Assembly: GCA_004292865.1 (NCBI GenBank) | Contig: RDXP01000121.1 | Coordinates: forward strand, 1-44,952 | Length of the DNA stretch: 44,952 bases | DNA from: Sphingobacteriales bacterium | GTDB taxonomy: Bacteria > Bacteroidota > Bacteroidia > Sphingobacteriales > Sphingobacteriaceae | Direction: 5' to 3' | In this document: positions 10,301-20,537 of the stretch, one piece after another | How positions within the stretch are numbered: the stretch's first letter is position 1 | Layout of the letters: every line of letters begins with the position of its first letter | The notes under the pieces: model-generated | The model's input: the letters and a program-made list of their open reading frames with translations, nothing else | What the model was told of the DNA's origin: nothing | Databases searched by the model: none | Made by a program: the position numbers and the translations under genes

Positions 10301-10323
10301 ATGTTTTTGGGGTATTAGACTAT

Positions 10324-11667
<1,344 letters not shown>

Positions 11668-11940
11668 CTAAGATAGTGTTTTTATGTTTAGTGGGCAAAT
11701 ATAAAAAATATAATACGGTGTGTGCTTAATAAATGCGTTAAATCAATGTTACCAAATAAGCCTTATATCTAATTTTTATTACGCCAAAACTTTAGTGTGT
11801 AATTAGGTTTAAAAAACTATTGCTGTAATTAATTGTGTATATGTAACAAAAAAAGGTAACCTTGTAATTGTTAACTGTATTATTTAATTGTATTAATATC
11901 CAAAAAATTAATTCTAAACCAGTATTTTATCTATCTATTA

Positions 11941-13041
11941 ATGTCGCAAAAACTTAAATTTATCAACACCAATAAATGCACTTTTTATGCCACAGTTCGC
12001 CTTCGTGTAGATAGTTACTTTATTGATAATCAAATTTCTACCCATGCCAATAGTGCTATGTGGATAAAGGCTTGCTTTTTTTTGGGTGGTTTTGTGGGTT
12101 TATATTTATGCTTGCTTTTGGGCAATTTAAGTATGGGTGCTATGCTGGTATTGGCTGTACTGTTGGGTATATTTGGGGCCTTTATTGGTTTTAATGTTTG
12201 CCATGATGCTATACATAAAGCTTTTTCGCACAATAAATATGTAAATAATGTATTGGGTTTTATGTTTAATTTAATAGGTGCAAGTACTTATGTATGGAAT
12301 ATTTGCCACAATGTAGTACACCATACTTATACCAATATAGCTGGCCACGATGAAGATATTGATATTGCCCCCGGTTTAATCCGTTTTTCGCCCCTAGAAA
12401 GTGTAAATAAACTGCAAAAATTTCAGCATTATTATGCTTTTGTTTTGTATAGTTTTGCTATGGTTACTTGGGCTTTTAGAAAAGATTTTAAAAAGTTTTT
12501 TCAATTAAAAATTGGGGAACAAAAATCTAACCATCCCAAAATTGAGTATTTTAACCTTTTCTTTTACAAAGCAATTTATTACTTTTTATTTATTGGGTTG
12601 CCTTTGTGGGTAATGCCTATAAACGGTTGGCAATTTATAATTGGGTTTTTAACTTATTTATTTGCACAGGGCTTGGTATTGGGTTTGATATTTCAATTGG
12701 CACACGTGGTGGAGGGTACGCAATTTCCCTTGCCTAATAACGAGGGCAACGTACAAGAAGCATGGGCAGCGCACCAAATGCGTACTACGGCAAATTTTTC
12801 GGGTAAAAGTAAAATTGCTGCTTTTTTATGTGGTGGCTTAAATCAACAAATTGAGCATCACTTGTTTCCTAAAATATGCCATATACACTACCCTGCTATT
12901 GCTGGTATTGTAAAACAAACTGCTTTAGAATTTAACCTTCCTTATATCGAAAACCTAACGTTTTGGAGTGCCTTACAATCGCATTACCGTATGTTGCGCA
13001 AGCTAGGGAAAGAATCGTATGGGGTAGTGGTTAGTGGATAG
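11941..13041 (+). CDS. Membrane fatty acid desaturase, front-end (linoleoyl-CoA desaturase-like)
   Basis: His boxes HDAIH, HNVVHH and QQIEHH (QxxHH front-end type); no cytochrome b5 domain at the N-terminus. Confidence 0.87.
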   Translation: MSQKLKFINTNKCTFYATVRLRVDSYFIDNQISTHANSAMWIKACFFLGGFVGLYLCLLLGNLSMGAMLVLAVLLGIFGAFIGFNVCHDAIHKAFSHNKYVNNVLGFMFNLIGASTYVWNICHNVVHHTYTNIAGHDEDIDIAPGLIRFSPLESVNKLQKFQHYYAFVLYSFAMVTWAFRKDFKKFFQLKIGEQKSNHPKIEYFNLFFYKAIYYFLFIGLPLWVMPINGWQFIIGFLTYLFAQGLVLGLIFQLAHVVEGTQFPLPNNEGNVQEAWAAHQMRTTANFSGKSKIAAFLCGGLNQQIEHHLFPKICHIHYPAIAGIVKQTALEFNLPYIENLTFWSALQSHYRMLRKLGKESYGVVVSG

Positions 13042-13092
13042 TTGTTAGTTGTTAGTGGGTAGTGGTTAGTTGTTAGTTGTTAGTTGTTAGTG
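13023..13092. repeat. Degenerate heptanucleotide tandem repeat (consensus GTTAGTK), about 10 units, overlapping the desaturase stop codon
   Basis: ggtagtg gttagtg gatagtt gttagtt gttagtg ggtagtg gttagtt gttagtt gttagtt gttagtg. Confidence 0.9.
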
Positions 13093-13290
13093 GGCTTGGG
13101 GATTAACTATAACACATTCTAAAGTTTCGGGGTAAAGGTATTTCTTGTTTTGGCTACTTAAAAGAATTTATATACATTGATATCATTGTTTTTTATTGAT
13201 TTTTAATCGGTAAATTTTTTAAGTACTATTTTGTATTTTTAGCTGCGTTTATACGGTGCAAGATAAACCTGCATTAAAAAGTACAAAGTT

Positions 13291-13444
13291 GCGTTAATAA
13301 ACCCGACAGTAGCGGATACCTGCCTGCCTGCTGGCCGCAGGTAGGCAGGCGGCTAAGGCCTGTGGGCGTATGAGCGAACCTGCCTGCTTACCGCAGGTAG
13401 GCAGGTGGCGGGGCTAGCCTTGGTTATGAAATGGTAGCCTTGGT
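13291..13444. repeat. Intergenic element with two CCTGCCTGC...GCAGGTAGGCAGG palindromes
   Basis: Palindromes at 13319-13349 and 13378-13406; TAGCCTTGGTT direct repeat at the 3' side. Confidence 0.7.
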
Positions 13445-13602
13445 TTTTCAAAATATTCTTGAAAAATTACGGCAAATAATGTTAATATTTACAAATTTTA
13501 TTAGTTTTATAAGTAGTTAATTATTTAAAAAATTATATGCTGTTTAGGTTAAATGTTTCAAATATTTATTGATTCAGAAACCTTATTACATTTAAAATTA
13601 AT

Positions 13603-14097
13603 ATGTTAAAAAAGTGGTGTTTTATTTTTGTTTTTATTTTTCCGATAATAGGAAAATGCCAAATAAAAAACCCGGCTTACAAAGCTATGGTAGATAGTTT
13701 GTGTGGTTTTAACACGCCAATAATCACTATTGATTCGTTTAAGCATCTTAAAAATGTATATGTTTTAGATACCCGAGAAAGCAACGAGTACGAGGTAAGC
13801 CATATTAAAAGTGCCCGAAATGTAGGGTATATTTGGTTTGATATGCGTAAAATTTATGATATTCCTAAAAATGCAACGGTTATAGTTTACTGTTCGGTAG
13901 GTTTGCGTAGCCAAAAAATTTGCCAAAAACTTATTACCACAGGTTACCTGCATGTGTATAATTTATACGGTAGTATTTTTGAATGGTTTAACGAAGGAAA
14001 TCCTGTGTATAAAACCAATGGCATACAAACATCCGAAATACACACCTATACCAAAGAATGGGCTAAATGGGTAAATAAAGGAACTAAAGTATATTAA
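13603..14097 (+). CDS. Rhodanese-like domain protein
   Basis: Signal peptide; VLDTRESNEYEVSHIKSARNVG and active-site loop VIVYCSVGLRSQK. Confidence 0.88.
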   Translation: MLKKWCFIFVFIFPIIGKCQIKNPAYKAMVDSLCGFNTPIITIDSFKHLKNVYVLDTRESNEYEVSHIKSARNVGYIWFDMRKIYDIPKNATVIVYCSVGLRSQKICQKLITTGYLHVYNLYGSIFEWFNEGNPVYKTNGIQTSEIHTYTKEWAKWVNKGTKVY

Positions 14098-14100
14098 TTT

Positions 14101-14724
14101 TTAAATAATATGCTGGTGCTTTGCCGCCTTAATAGCTTCAGATTTATTGGTTGCAAATAGCTTAACGTAAATATTTTTTATATGCGAGCGTACCGTATTA
14201 GGTGCTATAAAAAGTGTGGTGGCAATTTGGGTATAAGTTTGCCCTTCGCTTAATAATTTAATCACATCTGTTTCTCTGTCCGATAAATTAGAACTTACAT
14301 TTTGTTTAAACGATGTGGCTACCATTCGGGCAATACTTGTGCTCATAGGTGCGCCACCATCTATACATTGTATAATTGAAGGGATAATACAATTTTGTAT
14401 ATCGTTTTTTATAATATAACCCACAGCACCCGCTTTTAACGACTCAAATACGGCTTCGGCACTGTCCGATGAGCTTATCATAATAATATCAACTTTTGGA
14501 AACTTGCTTTTTATTTTCTTAGTAGCTTCAATACCATTTATACCGGGTAGCTGTATATCCATTAAAACTATACATTCGTTACTAAGGACTTTTTTACTCG
14601 TTAATGCAAGCTCCGCATTAAAAAAATGAATAGGCTTATACACGCTATTGTTTTGAATTATAAACAATAAGGCTTTTGCCATAAGGGCATCATCTTCGAT
14701 AAGTACTATTTGTGTATTAATCAT
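14101..14724 (-). CDS. Response regulator, NarL/LuxR family
   Basis: Receiver IVLIEDD..IVLMDIQLPGINGIEATK..; HTH LSDRETDVIKLLSEGQTYTQIATTLFIAPNTVRSHIKNIYVKL. Confidence 0.92.
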   Translation of the reverse strand: MINTQIVLIEDDALMAKALLFIIQNNSVYKPIHFFNAELALTSKKVLSNECIVLMDIQLPGINGIEATKKIKSKFPKVDIIMISSSDSAEAVFESLKAGAVGYIIKNDIQNCIIPSIIQCIDGGAPMSTSIARMVATSFKQNVSSNLSDRETDVIKLLSEGQTYTQIATTLFIAPNTVRSHIKNIYVKLFATNKSEAIKAAKHQHII

Positions 14725-14923
14725 ATAATAGTAGAAATAAAAAATTTACCCCGAATGTATTACTATTTTATGATTATTTGGTAATAAATAATGAAATACA
14801 ATTTTTGATTTATTAAATTATGGCTCAAATCTAATTAGATTCGTTCTTAATAGTTAACATTCTTTGTATATTTACGGCTTCAGCATAAGTTTTGTATTTT
14901 TGCGTTCAAAATCAATTTTAATT

Positions 14924-15331
14924 ATGAAAAGAGGTTCGATTATAGGCATAATAATTATTGCCATTGCCATAGGTGTAATTATTAGCACATATGCCGATAG
15001 CAGTACTTACGGCTCGTTTGCCGAAGCCAAAGAAGCACAAAAAGAGCTACACGTAGTAGGTAAATTAAACAAAGCAAAAGAACTATTTTACAATCCACAA
15101 AAAGATGCCAATTACTTTTCGTTTTATATGGTTGATAATAAAGGCACCGAATGCAAAGTGATATTTAACGGCACAAAACCGCAAGATTTTGAACGGTCGG
15201 AGCAGATAGTTTTAACTGGCGAAATGAAAAATAACAGTTTTTATGCCACTAAAATATTGATGAAATGCCCATCAAAATACACCCAAGATAAGGTAGAAGT
15301 TACCGAAACCAAGGCACAACCCAACATATAA
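14924..15331 (+). CDS. ccmE: Cytochrome c maturation protein CcmE (heme chaperone-like)
   Basis: Single TM; FSFYMVDNKGTECKVIFNGTKPQDFERSEQIVLTGEMKNNSFYATKILMKCPSKY. Start at internal ATG 14924. Confidence 0.85.
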   Translation: MKRGSIIGIIIIAIAIGVIISTYADSSTYGSFAEAKEAQKELHVVGKLNKAKELFYNPQKDANYFSFYMVDNKGTECKVIFNGTKPQDFERSEQIVLTGEMKNNSFYATKILMKCPSKYTQDKVEVTETKAQPNI

Positions 15332-15340
15332 ACCTAATTA

Positions 15341-17776
15341 ATGGATACAGTTTTTGCAGGCGAACACCTGCTGCCTGGCAAAATAGGCCAGTTTTTTGTA
15401 GTACTTTCTTTTGGCTCGGCCTTGCTATCGCTTATAAGTTATTATTTTGCCAGTACCAATAAATTAGATACCGCATGGCGTAATTTAGGTAGGATAGCTT
15501 ATTCGCTTAATTTAGCCAGCGTAGTGGCCACAGGTTGCTGCCTTTTTTATATTATTTACAATCATTATTTCGAGTATCATTACGCTTGGGCGCACTCTAG
15601 CACCACATTACCAGTATATTATATTATTTCTTGCTTTTGGGAAGGGCAAGAAGGAAGTTTTTGGTTATGGACTTTTTGGCAAGGAGTTTTAGGTATGATT
15701 TTAATTTTTACCGCCCGCAGTTGGGAACGTTCGGTAATGGTAACCATATCGCTATCGCAAGTTTTTTTAGCTTCGATGCTTTTAGGAGTAGAGATTTGGG
15801 GCATAAAAATTGGTTCATCGCCATTTATTTTATTGCGAAATGCCATAGAAGCACCCATATTTTCACGAGCCAATTATTTAAGTTTAATACCCGATGGTAA
15901 CGGCTTAAACCCACTATTACAAAACTATTGGATGGTCATTCATCCGCCAACTTTGTTTTTAGGTTTTGCATCGATGGTAGTACCATTTGCTTATGGCATA
16001 GCGGGTTTATACACCAAGCGCTACGCCGAAATGGTAAAGCCAGCCATAGCGTGGAGTTTGTTTGCCGTAATGATATTAGGCACAGGCATTATTATGGGTT
16101 CGTTTTGGGCTTACGAAGCCTTAAACTTTGGCGGTTTTTGGGCTTGGGACCCGGTAGAAAACGCATCTATTATTCCTTGGATAACTTTAATAGCGGGCGT
16201 ACATGTTTTAATAGCGTATAAAAACAGTGGTCATTCGTATTTTACAGCACTATTTCTCATCATTATAAGTTTTATATTGGTGCTGTACGCATCGTTTTTA
16301 ACCCGTAGTGGTATATTGGGCGAAACATCGGTACACGCCTTTACCGATTTAGGCATGAGCGGCCAATTGTTATTTTATATGCTAGCATTTGTGGTTTTGG
16401 CAACTTATTTAATTGTAATAAACTGGAAAAACTTACCTATTACCAAAAAAGATGAAGACACGTATAGCCGCGAATTTTGGTTGTTTATTGGTGCCATAAC
16501 ACTAACCATATCTTGCATACAAATTATTGTAACAACATCAATCCCTGTATTTAACGCTGTTTTTGGGTCTAAGTTAGCACCACCCACTAACCCTATTGCA
16601 CATTACAACAAATGGCAAATTGCCATTGCCGTAGTAATTGCGTTTGTATCGGCGTTTTCGCAATTTTTAAAATACAAAAAAAACGATATGCGCAAATTTT
16701 ATATTAGCGTAGCGGTTTGTATGGTAGTTGCCGCATTGTTAACTAGCGTAGCTGTTTATTTAACAGGCATTTACACCAATTTTATGTACATTTTGTTAAC
16801 CTTTGCCGCCTTGTTTTCTATTATAGCTAATGGTAAATTATTGGGCGATGCTGTAAAAGGAAAATGGAAATTGGCAGGCTCGGCGGTGGCACATATTGGC
16901 TTTGCGCTGATTTTGGTAGGCGCATTAATAGCCGCAGCCACCAATAAAGTAATATCTATAAACAATACAGGCGTGGGCTTTGGCGATGAGTTTGCAAAAT
17001 CAAACAACCCACAAGAAAACATTATTTTATACAAAAACACACCCGTAAAAATGAACGAGTATATGGTTACCTATAAAGGCGATTCTACTTCGGGTGTAAA
17101 CACATATTATAAAGTTAATTACCAAGTTTTAGATGCTAAAGGAGCTTTAAAAGAGGATTTTAATTTGTATCCCAATGCACAACAAAACCTAAAAATGAAG
17201 CAAATTGTAGCTTCGCCCGATACCAAACATTACCTACTACACGATATTTATACCCACGTAAGCAGCGTACCCTTAAAAGAAGAAGAGCATAACCACGATG
17301 GCCACTCCGACGATGAAAATTACGACGAACCTATTACCCACCAAGTAGTTATAGGCGATACCGTAAGATATAAAGAAGGATTTATTGTAGTAAAGGGTAT
17401 AAACAAAAACGTTAAAATACAAAACTTACCATTAACCGCCAGCGATGTAGCCATAGGGTTACAGCTAGAAGTGGTTACGCCGCAAGGCAAAACACAAGCC
17501 GAACCTATATTTTTAATTAAAGGAAATAACAAACTTGATTTTGGTAAAAAGCTAGACGAACAAGGCTTAAAACTACGTTTTTCAAATATTTTACCCAATA
17601 AAAATAAATTAGAACTTACCGTTTACCAAAAGCAAAAAACCGAACGTAAAGATTGGATAGTAATGAAAGCCATTGTTTTCCCTTACATAAATTTGCTGTG
17701 GGGCGGTACTATTATTATGGTAATTGGGTTTTTGCTATCTATTTTTAGGCGAGCTAAGGAGTTGAAGGTGGGGTAA
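15341..17776 (+). CDS. ccmF: Cytochrome c biogenesis protein CcmF/CcsA (heme lyase)
   Basis: 811 aa polytopic; WGGFWAWDPVENAS-type motif (FGGFWAWDPVENASIIPWI), ENYWMVIHPPTLFLGF-like segment. Confidence 0.92.
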   Translation: MDTVFAGEHLLPGKIGQFFVVLSFGSALLSLISYYFASTNKLDTAWRNLGRIAYSLNLASVVATGCCLFYIIYNHYFEYHYAWAHSSTTLPVYYIISCFWEGQEGSFWLWTFWQGVLGMILIFTARSWERSVMVTISLSQVFLASMLLGVEIWGIKIGSSPFILLRNAIEAPIFSRANYLSLIPDGNGLNPLLQNYWMVIHPPTLFLGFASMVVPFAYGIAGLYTKRYAEMVKPAIAWSLFAVMILGTGIIMGSFWAYEALNFGGFWAWDPVENASIIPWITLIAGVHVLIAYKNSGHSYFTALFLIIISFILVLYASFLTRSGILGETSVHAFTDLGMSGQLLFYMLAFVVLATYLIVINWKNLPITKKDEDTYSREFWLFIGAITLTISCIQIIVTTSIPVFNAVFGSKLAPPTNPIAHYNKWQIAIAVVIAFVSAFSQFLKYKKNDMRKFYISVAVCMVVAALLTSVAVYLTGIYTNFMYILLTFAALFSIIANGKLLGDAVKGKWKLAGSAVAHIGFALILVGALIAAATNKVISINNTGVGFGDEFAKSNNPQENIILYKNTPVKMNEYMVTYKGDSTSGVNTYYKVNYQVLDAKGALKEDFNLYPNAQQNLKMKQIVASPDTKHYLLHDIYTHVSSVPLKEEEHNHDGHSDDENYDEPITHQVVIGDTVRYKEGFIVVKGINKNVKIQNLPLTASDVAIGLQLEVVTPQGKTQAEPIFLIKGNNKLDFGKKLDEQGLKLRFSNILPNKNKLELTVYQKQKTERKDWIVMKAIVFPYINLLWGGTIIMVIGFLLSIFRRAKELKVG

Positions 17777-17906
17777 ATGATAGCAAATTATAATAAATAA
17801 AATTTGACTTAAAAATTTGATTAAGCAGTAAGCGTTTTTTTCATAACAGATGACGGTGAAACTTACCATAATTTTAACACTTTGTACAGGCACCTATGCT
17901 TCGAAC

Positions 17907-18093
17907 CCGATGCCTTCGCTCCAAGCGAAGGCATCGGTTGACCCATTAAAATAAAAATTTATACGTTGAAGGCCTCGATAAATAAAAAAGATAATTGTAA
18001 ATTATTAAAAATCAATATATTTACTCACGCCCTTCGCAAACCGATGCCTTCGCTTAGAGCGAAGGCATCGGAAAGTGGGCAATAAAAATATGG
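17907..18093 (+). repeat. RAYT-flanking composite module, copy 1 (palindrome A, linker, palindrome B, leader, ATGG)
   Basis: Palindrome A 17907-17937 (14-bp stem, loop cca); palindrome B 18041-18071 (14-bp stem, loop tag); linker and leader repeated at 18787-18970. Confidence 0.93.
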
Positions 18094-18704
18094 AAACCAG
18101 AAAAGCACAATTACATCCTGACAAGTATTATCATATTTACAACCGTGGTATTAATGGGCAAAATATATTTTTGGAAGAGAAAAACTATGCTTATTTCTTA
18201 CAAAAATATGCGCAATATATTTTCCCATTTTTTGATACTTACGCATACTGTTTGTTAAAAAATCACTTCCATTTACTAGTACAAGCAAAACCAGAGAATG
18301 ATATTAGATTATTTTTAAACGGTAAACATAAAGAAAAAAGCATTTCTTGGATTTTAAGTAATTCGTTTTCAAGTTTATTTAAAAGCTACGCACAAGCAAT
18401 AAACAAACAGTATGGAAGAACAGGTGGTTTATTTGAAGAACCTTTCCACAGAATAGAAGTAAATTCTGACTCTTATTTTTTGCGTTTGATATATTATATA
18501 CACACAAACCCACAAAAACACGGCTTTGTATTAGATTTTAGAGACTATAAACATTCGAGTTATCATAGCCATTTACTAACCAAAACAACCAAATTAAAAA
18601 AAGAAAATGTTTTAGAATGGTTTGGAGGTAAAGAAGGTTTTATAGAATTTCATAGTCAAAACCAAGATATGGGTCATATTTTAAACTTAATTGTTGAGTT
18701 TTAA
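18090..18704 (+). mobile_element. REP-associated tyrosine transposase (RAYT, IS200-like Y1 transposase superfamily)
   Basis: HIYNRGINGQNIF, HUH motif NHFHLLVQ, LIYYIHTNPQKHGF; start ATG at 18090 lies at the end of module copy 1 (ORF track start 18075 is GTG). Confidence 0.93.
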
Positions 18705-18730
18705 AGAGCAGTATTTATTGGTGTTTCTAG

Positions 18731-18800
18731 TGCCTTCGCTTCCGATGCCTTCGCTTCCGATGCCTTCGCTTCCGATGCCTTCGCTTCCGATGCCTTCGCT
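18731..18800. repeat. Tandem 15-bp repeat TGCCTTCGCTTCCGA x 4 plus partial unit
   Basis: Units at 18731, 18746, 18761, 18776, partial 18791; unit equals a palindrome-A arm plus TC. Confidence 0.95.
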
Positions 18801-18970
18801 CCAAGCGAAGGCATCGGTTGACCCATTAAAATAAAAATTTATACGTTGAAGGCCTCGATAAATAAAAAAGATATTTGTAAATTATTAAAAATCAATATAT
18901 TTACTTACGCCCACTTTCCGCTGCCTTCGCTTAGAGCGAAGGCAGCGGAAAGTGGGCAATAAAAATATGG
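18787..18970 (+). repeat. RAYT-flanking composite module, copy 2
   Basis: Palindrome A' 18787-18817; linker differs from copy 1 by about two bases; palindrome B' 18910-18956 is a 22-bp perfect stem with loop tag. Confidence 0.93.
18874..18903 (+). promoter_or_regulatory. Candidate promoter in module linker (TTTG-N18-TATATTTA)
   Basis: Near match to the Bacteroidota TTTG / TAnnTTTG pattern; same arrangement in copy 1 at 17995-18023. Confidence 0.45.
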
Positions 18971-19013
18971 TAACCCCAAAAACATAGCTAAAAAATCATC
19001 TTAAAAAACAAAC

Positions 19014-19802
19014 ATGACATTCACCATTATAGGTTCGGGCAATGTTGCCACACATTTATCATTAGCATTAAGCCAAAATGGGCATAGCATTTTGCAAGTG
19101 TATAGCCGTAATTTTAATAATGCACAAACGCTTGCAAATAAAGTTGCGGCAACAGCCATTAAAAGTTTAGCCGAAATTAACCCAATTGTTGAAACTATTA
19201 TTTTAGCAGTAAGCGATGATGCGGTTAAGGTGGTTTTAAAAGAATTAAGTTTTATACACTCGCACAATCCCATCATCATACACACCTCTGGCACCTTGCC
19301 TATCACGGTTTTATCGGCCATAGCCAAAAATTACGGCGTTTTATACCCGCTACAAACCTTTTCAAAAAACGTAGGAATAAATTTTTTAAACGTTCCGCTT
19401 TGCGTAGAAGCCAATAACGAAAAAACCCAGCAAGCACTATTACAAATAGCAAATAGCATAAGCAATTTGGTATATACCATAAACTCCCACCAACGTAAAG
19501 CCCTGCACATAGCCGCCGTTTTTGCCTGTAATTTTACCAATTATTTTTACGCTATTGCGGATAATTTGCTGCAGCAAAACCAGCTAAGTTTTGATATGCT
19601 AAAACCATTAATTAACGAAACCGCCAATAAAATACAAATAAACGCACCCGAAAATGTACAAACCGGCCCAGCAAAAAGAAATGATAAAAAAGTGATGGAA
19701 GCACATTTATCGGCTTTAAGCCAACAACCTAACTACCAATTATTGTACAGGTTAATTAGTGATGAAATTGTGACCAAGTATAAAAACCAAACTGATTGTT
19801 AA
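19014..19802 (+). CDS. DUF2520 / Rossmann-like NADP-binding protein
   Basis: FTIIGSGNVATHLSLAL N-terminus, VLYPLQTFSKN, HIAAVFACNFTNYFYAIAD. Confidence 0.85.
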   Translation: MTFTIIGSGNVATHLSLALSQNGHSILQVYSRNFNNAQTLANKVAATAIKSLAEINPIVETIILAVSDDAVKVVLKELSFIHSHNPIIIHTSGTLPITVLSAIAKNYGVLYPLQTFSKNVGINFLNVPLCVEANNEKTQQALLQIANSISNLVYTINSHQRKALHIAAVFACNFTNYFYAIADNLLQQNQLSFDMLKPLINETANKIQINAPENVQTGPAKRNDKKVMEAHLSALSQQPNYQLLYRLISDEIVTKYKNQTDC

Positions 19803-19944
19803 TTAAATACTCGCCCAATTTTTAACATAAATATTTATGTTTTTTAAGGCTATTTACGGTATAAAAACTGCTTTATGTGCCGCAAGCATAAAAAAAAATA
19901 TCCTTTTTGCCATAGCGCAATAAAAACCGTTTATTTGCACCATA

Positions 19945-20277
19945 ATGAGTTTACATAAAATCACAATTAACTTTGAGGAGAAAGGAAAGCCTCAGGCGCA
20001 GTTTGATATTGCCGTGGGCGAAAACGTTTTAGATGTTTGCCTCGATAATGGTATTGATTTACAGCACAATTGCGGTGGCGTATGCGGTTGTAGCACATGC
20101 CACGTTTACATTAACAAAGGCGAAAATCATGTTCAAGAGATTTCGGATAAAGAAGAAGATTTTATTGATAGGGCCATAAGCCCACGCATAAATTCACGAT
20201 TAGCCTGCCAATGTATCATGATTGATGGCGATATTGAAGTTACCATACCCGACCAATCGCAGTTTTTAGGGCATTAA
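19945..20277 (+). CDS. fdx: 2Fe-2S ferredoxin, adrenodoxin/Isc type
   Basis: CDNGIDLQHNCGGVCGCSTCHVYINKG and RLACQC cluster ligands. Confidence 0.92.
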   Translation: MSLHKITINFEEKGKPQAQFDIAVGENVLDVCLDNGIDLQHNCGGVCGCSTCHVYINKGENHVQEISDKEEDFIDRAISPRINSRLACQCIMIDGDIEVTIPDQSQFLGH

Positions 20278-20286
20278 AAAATAAAA

Positions 20287-20526
20287 ATGAATACTAAATT
20301 TGAATTACCCATACACTGGGCCGACCACGAAGATATTGCCATGGGATTGTACGAAAAATTTGGCGATGAATATAACGAATCTAAAATTTATAGGGTACGA
20401 TTTACCGATATGTTGCAATGGATATTAGACCTGCCTAATTTTAAAGGCACCAAAGAAGAAAGTAACGAAGGGCATCTGGAACAAATACAATCGGCTTGGG
20501 TGTACGAATGGCGTGATAACCAATAG
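20287..20526 (+). CDS. iscX: Fe-S cluster assembly protein IscX
   Basis: IHWADHEDIAMGLYEKFGDEYNESKIYRVRFTDMLQWILDLPNF, 79 aa. Confidence 0.9.
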   Translation: MNTKFELPIHWADHEDIAMGLYEKFGDEYNESKIYRVRFTDMLQWILDLPNFKGTKEESNEGHLEQIQSAWVYEWRDNQ

Positions 20527-20537
20527 CATTTGTACCC

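Noticed and set aside
18731-18817. Tandem 15-bp repeats as a CRISPR array
   Set aside because: Units are directly contiguous with no unique spacers; they derive from the RAYT palindrome arm.
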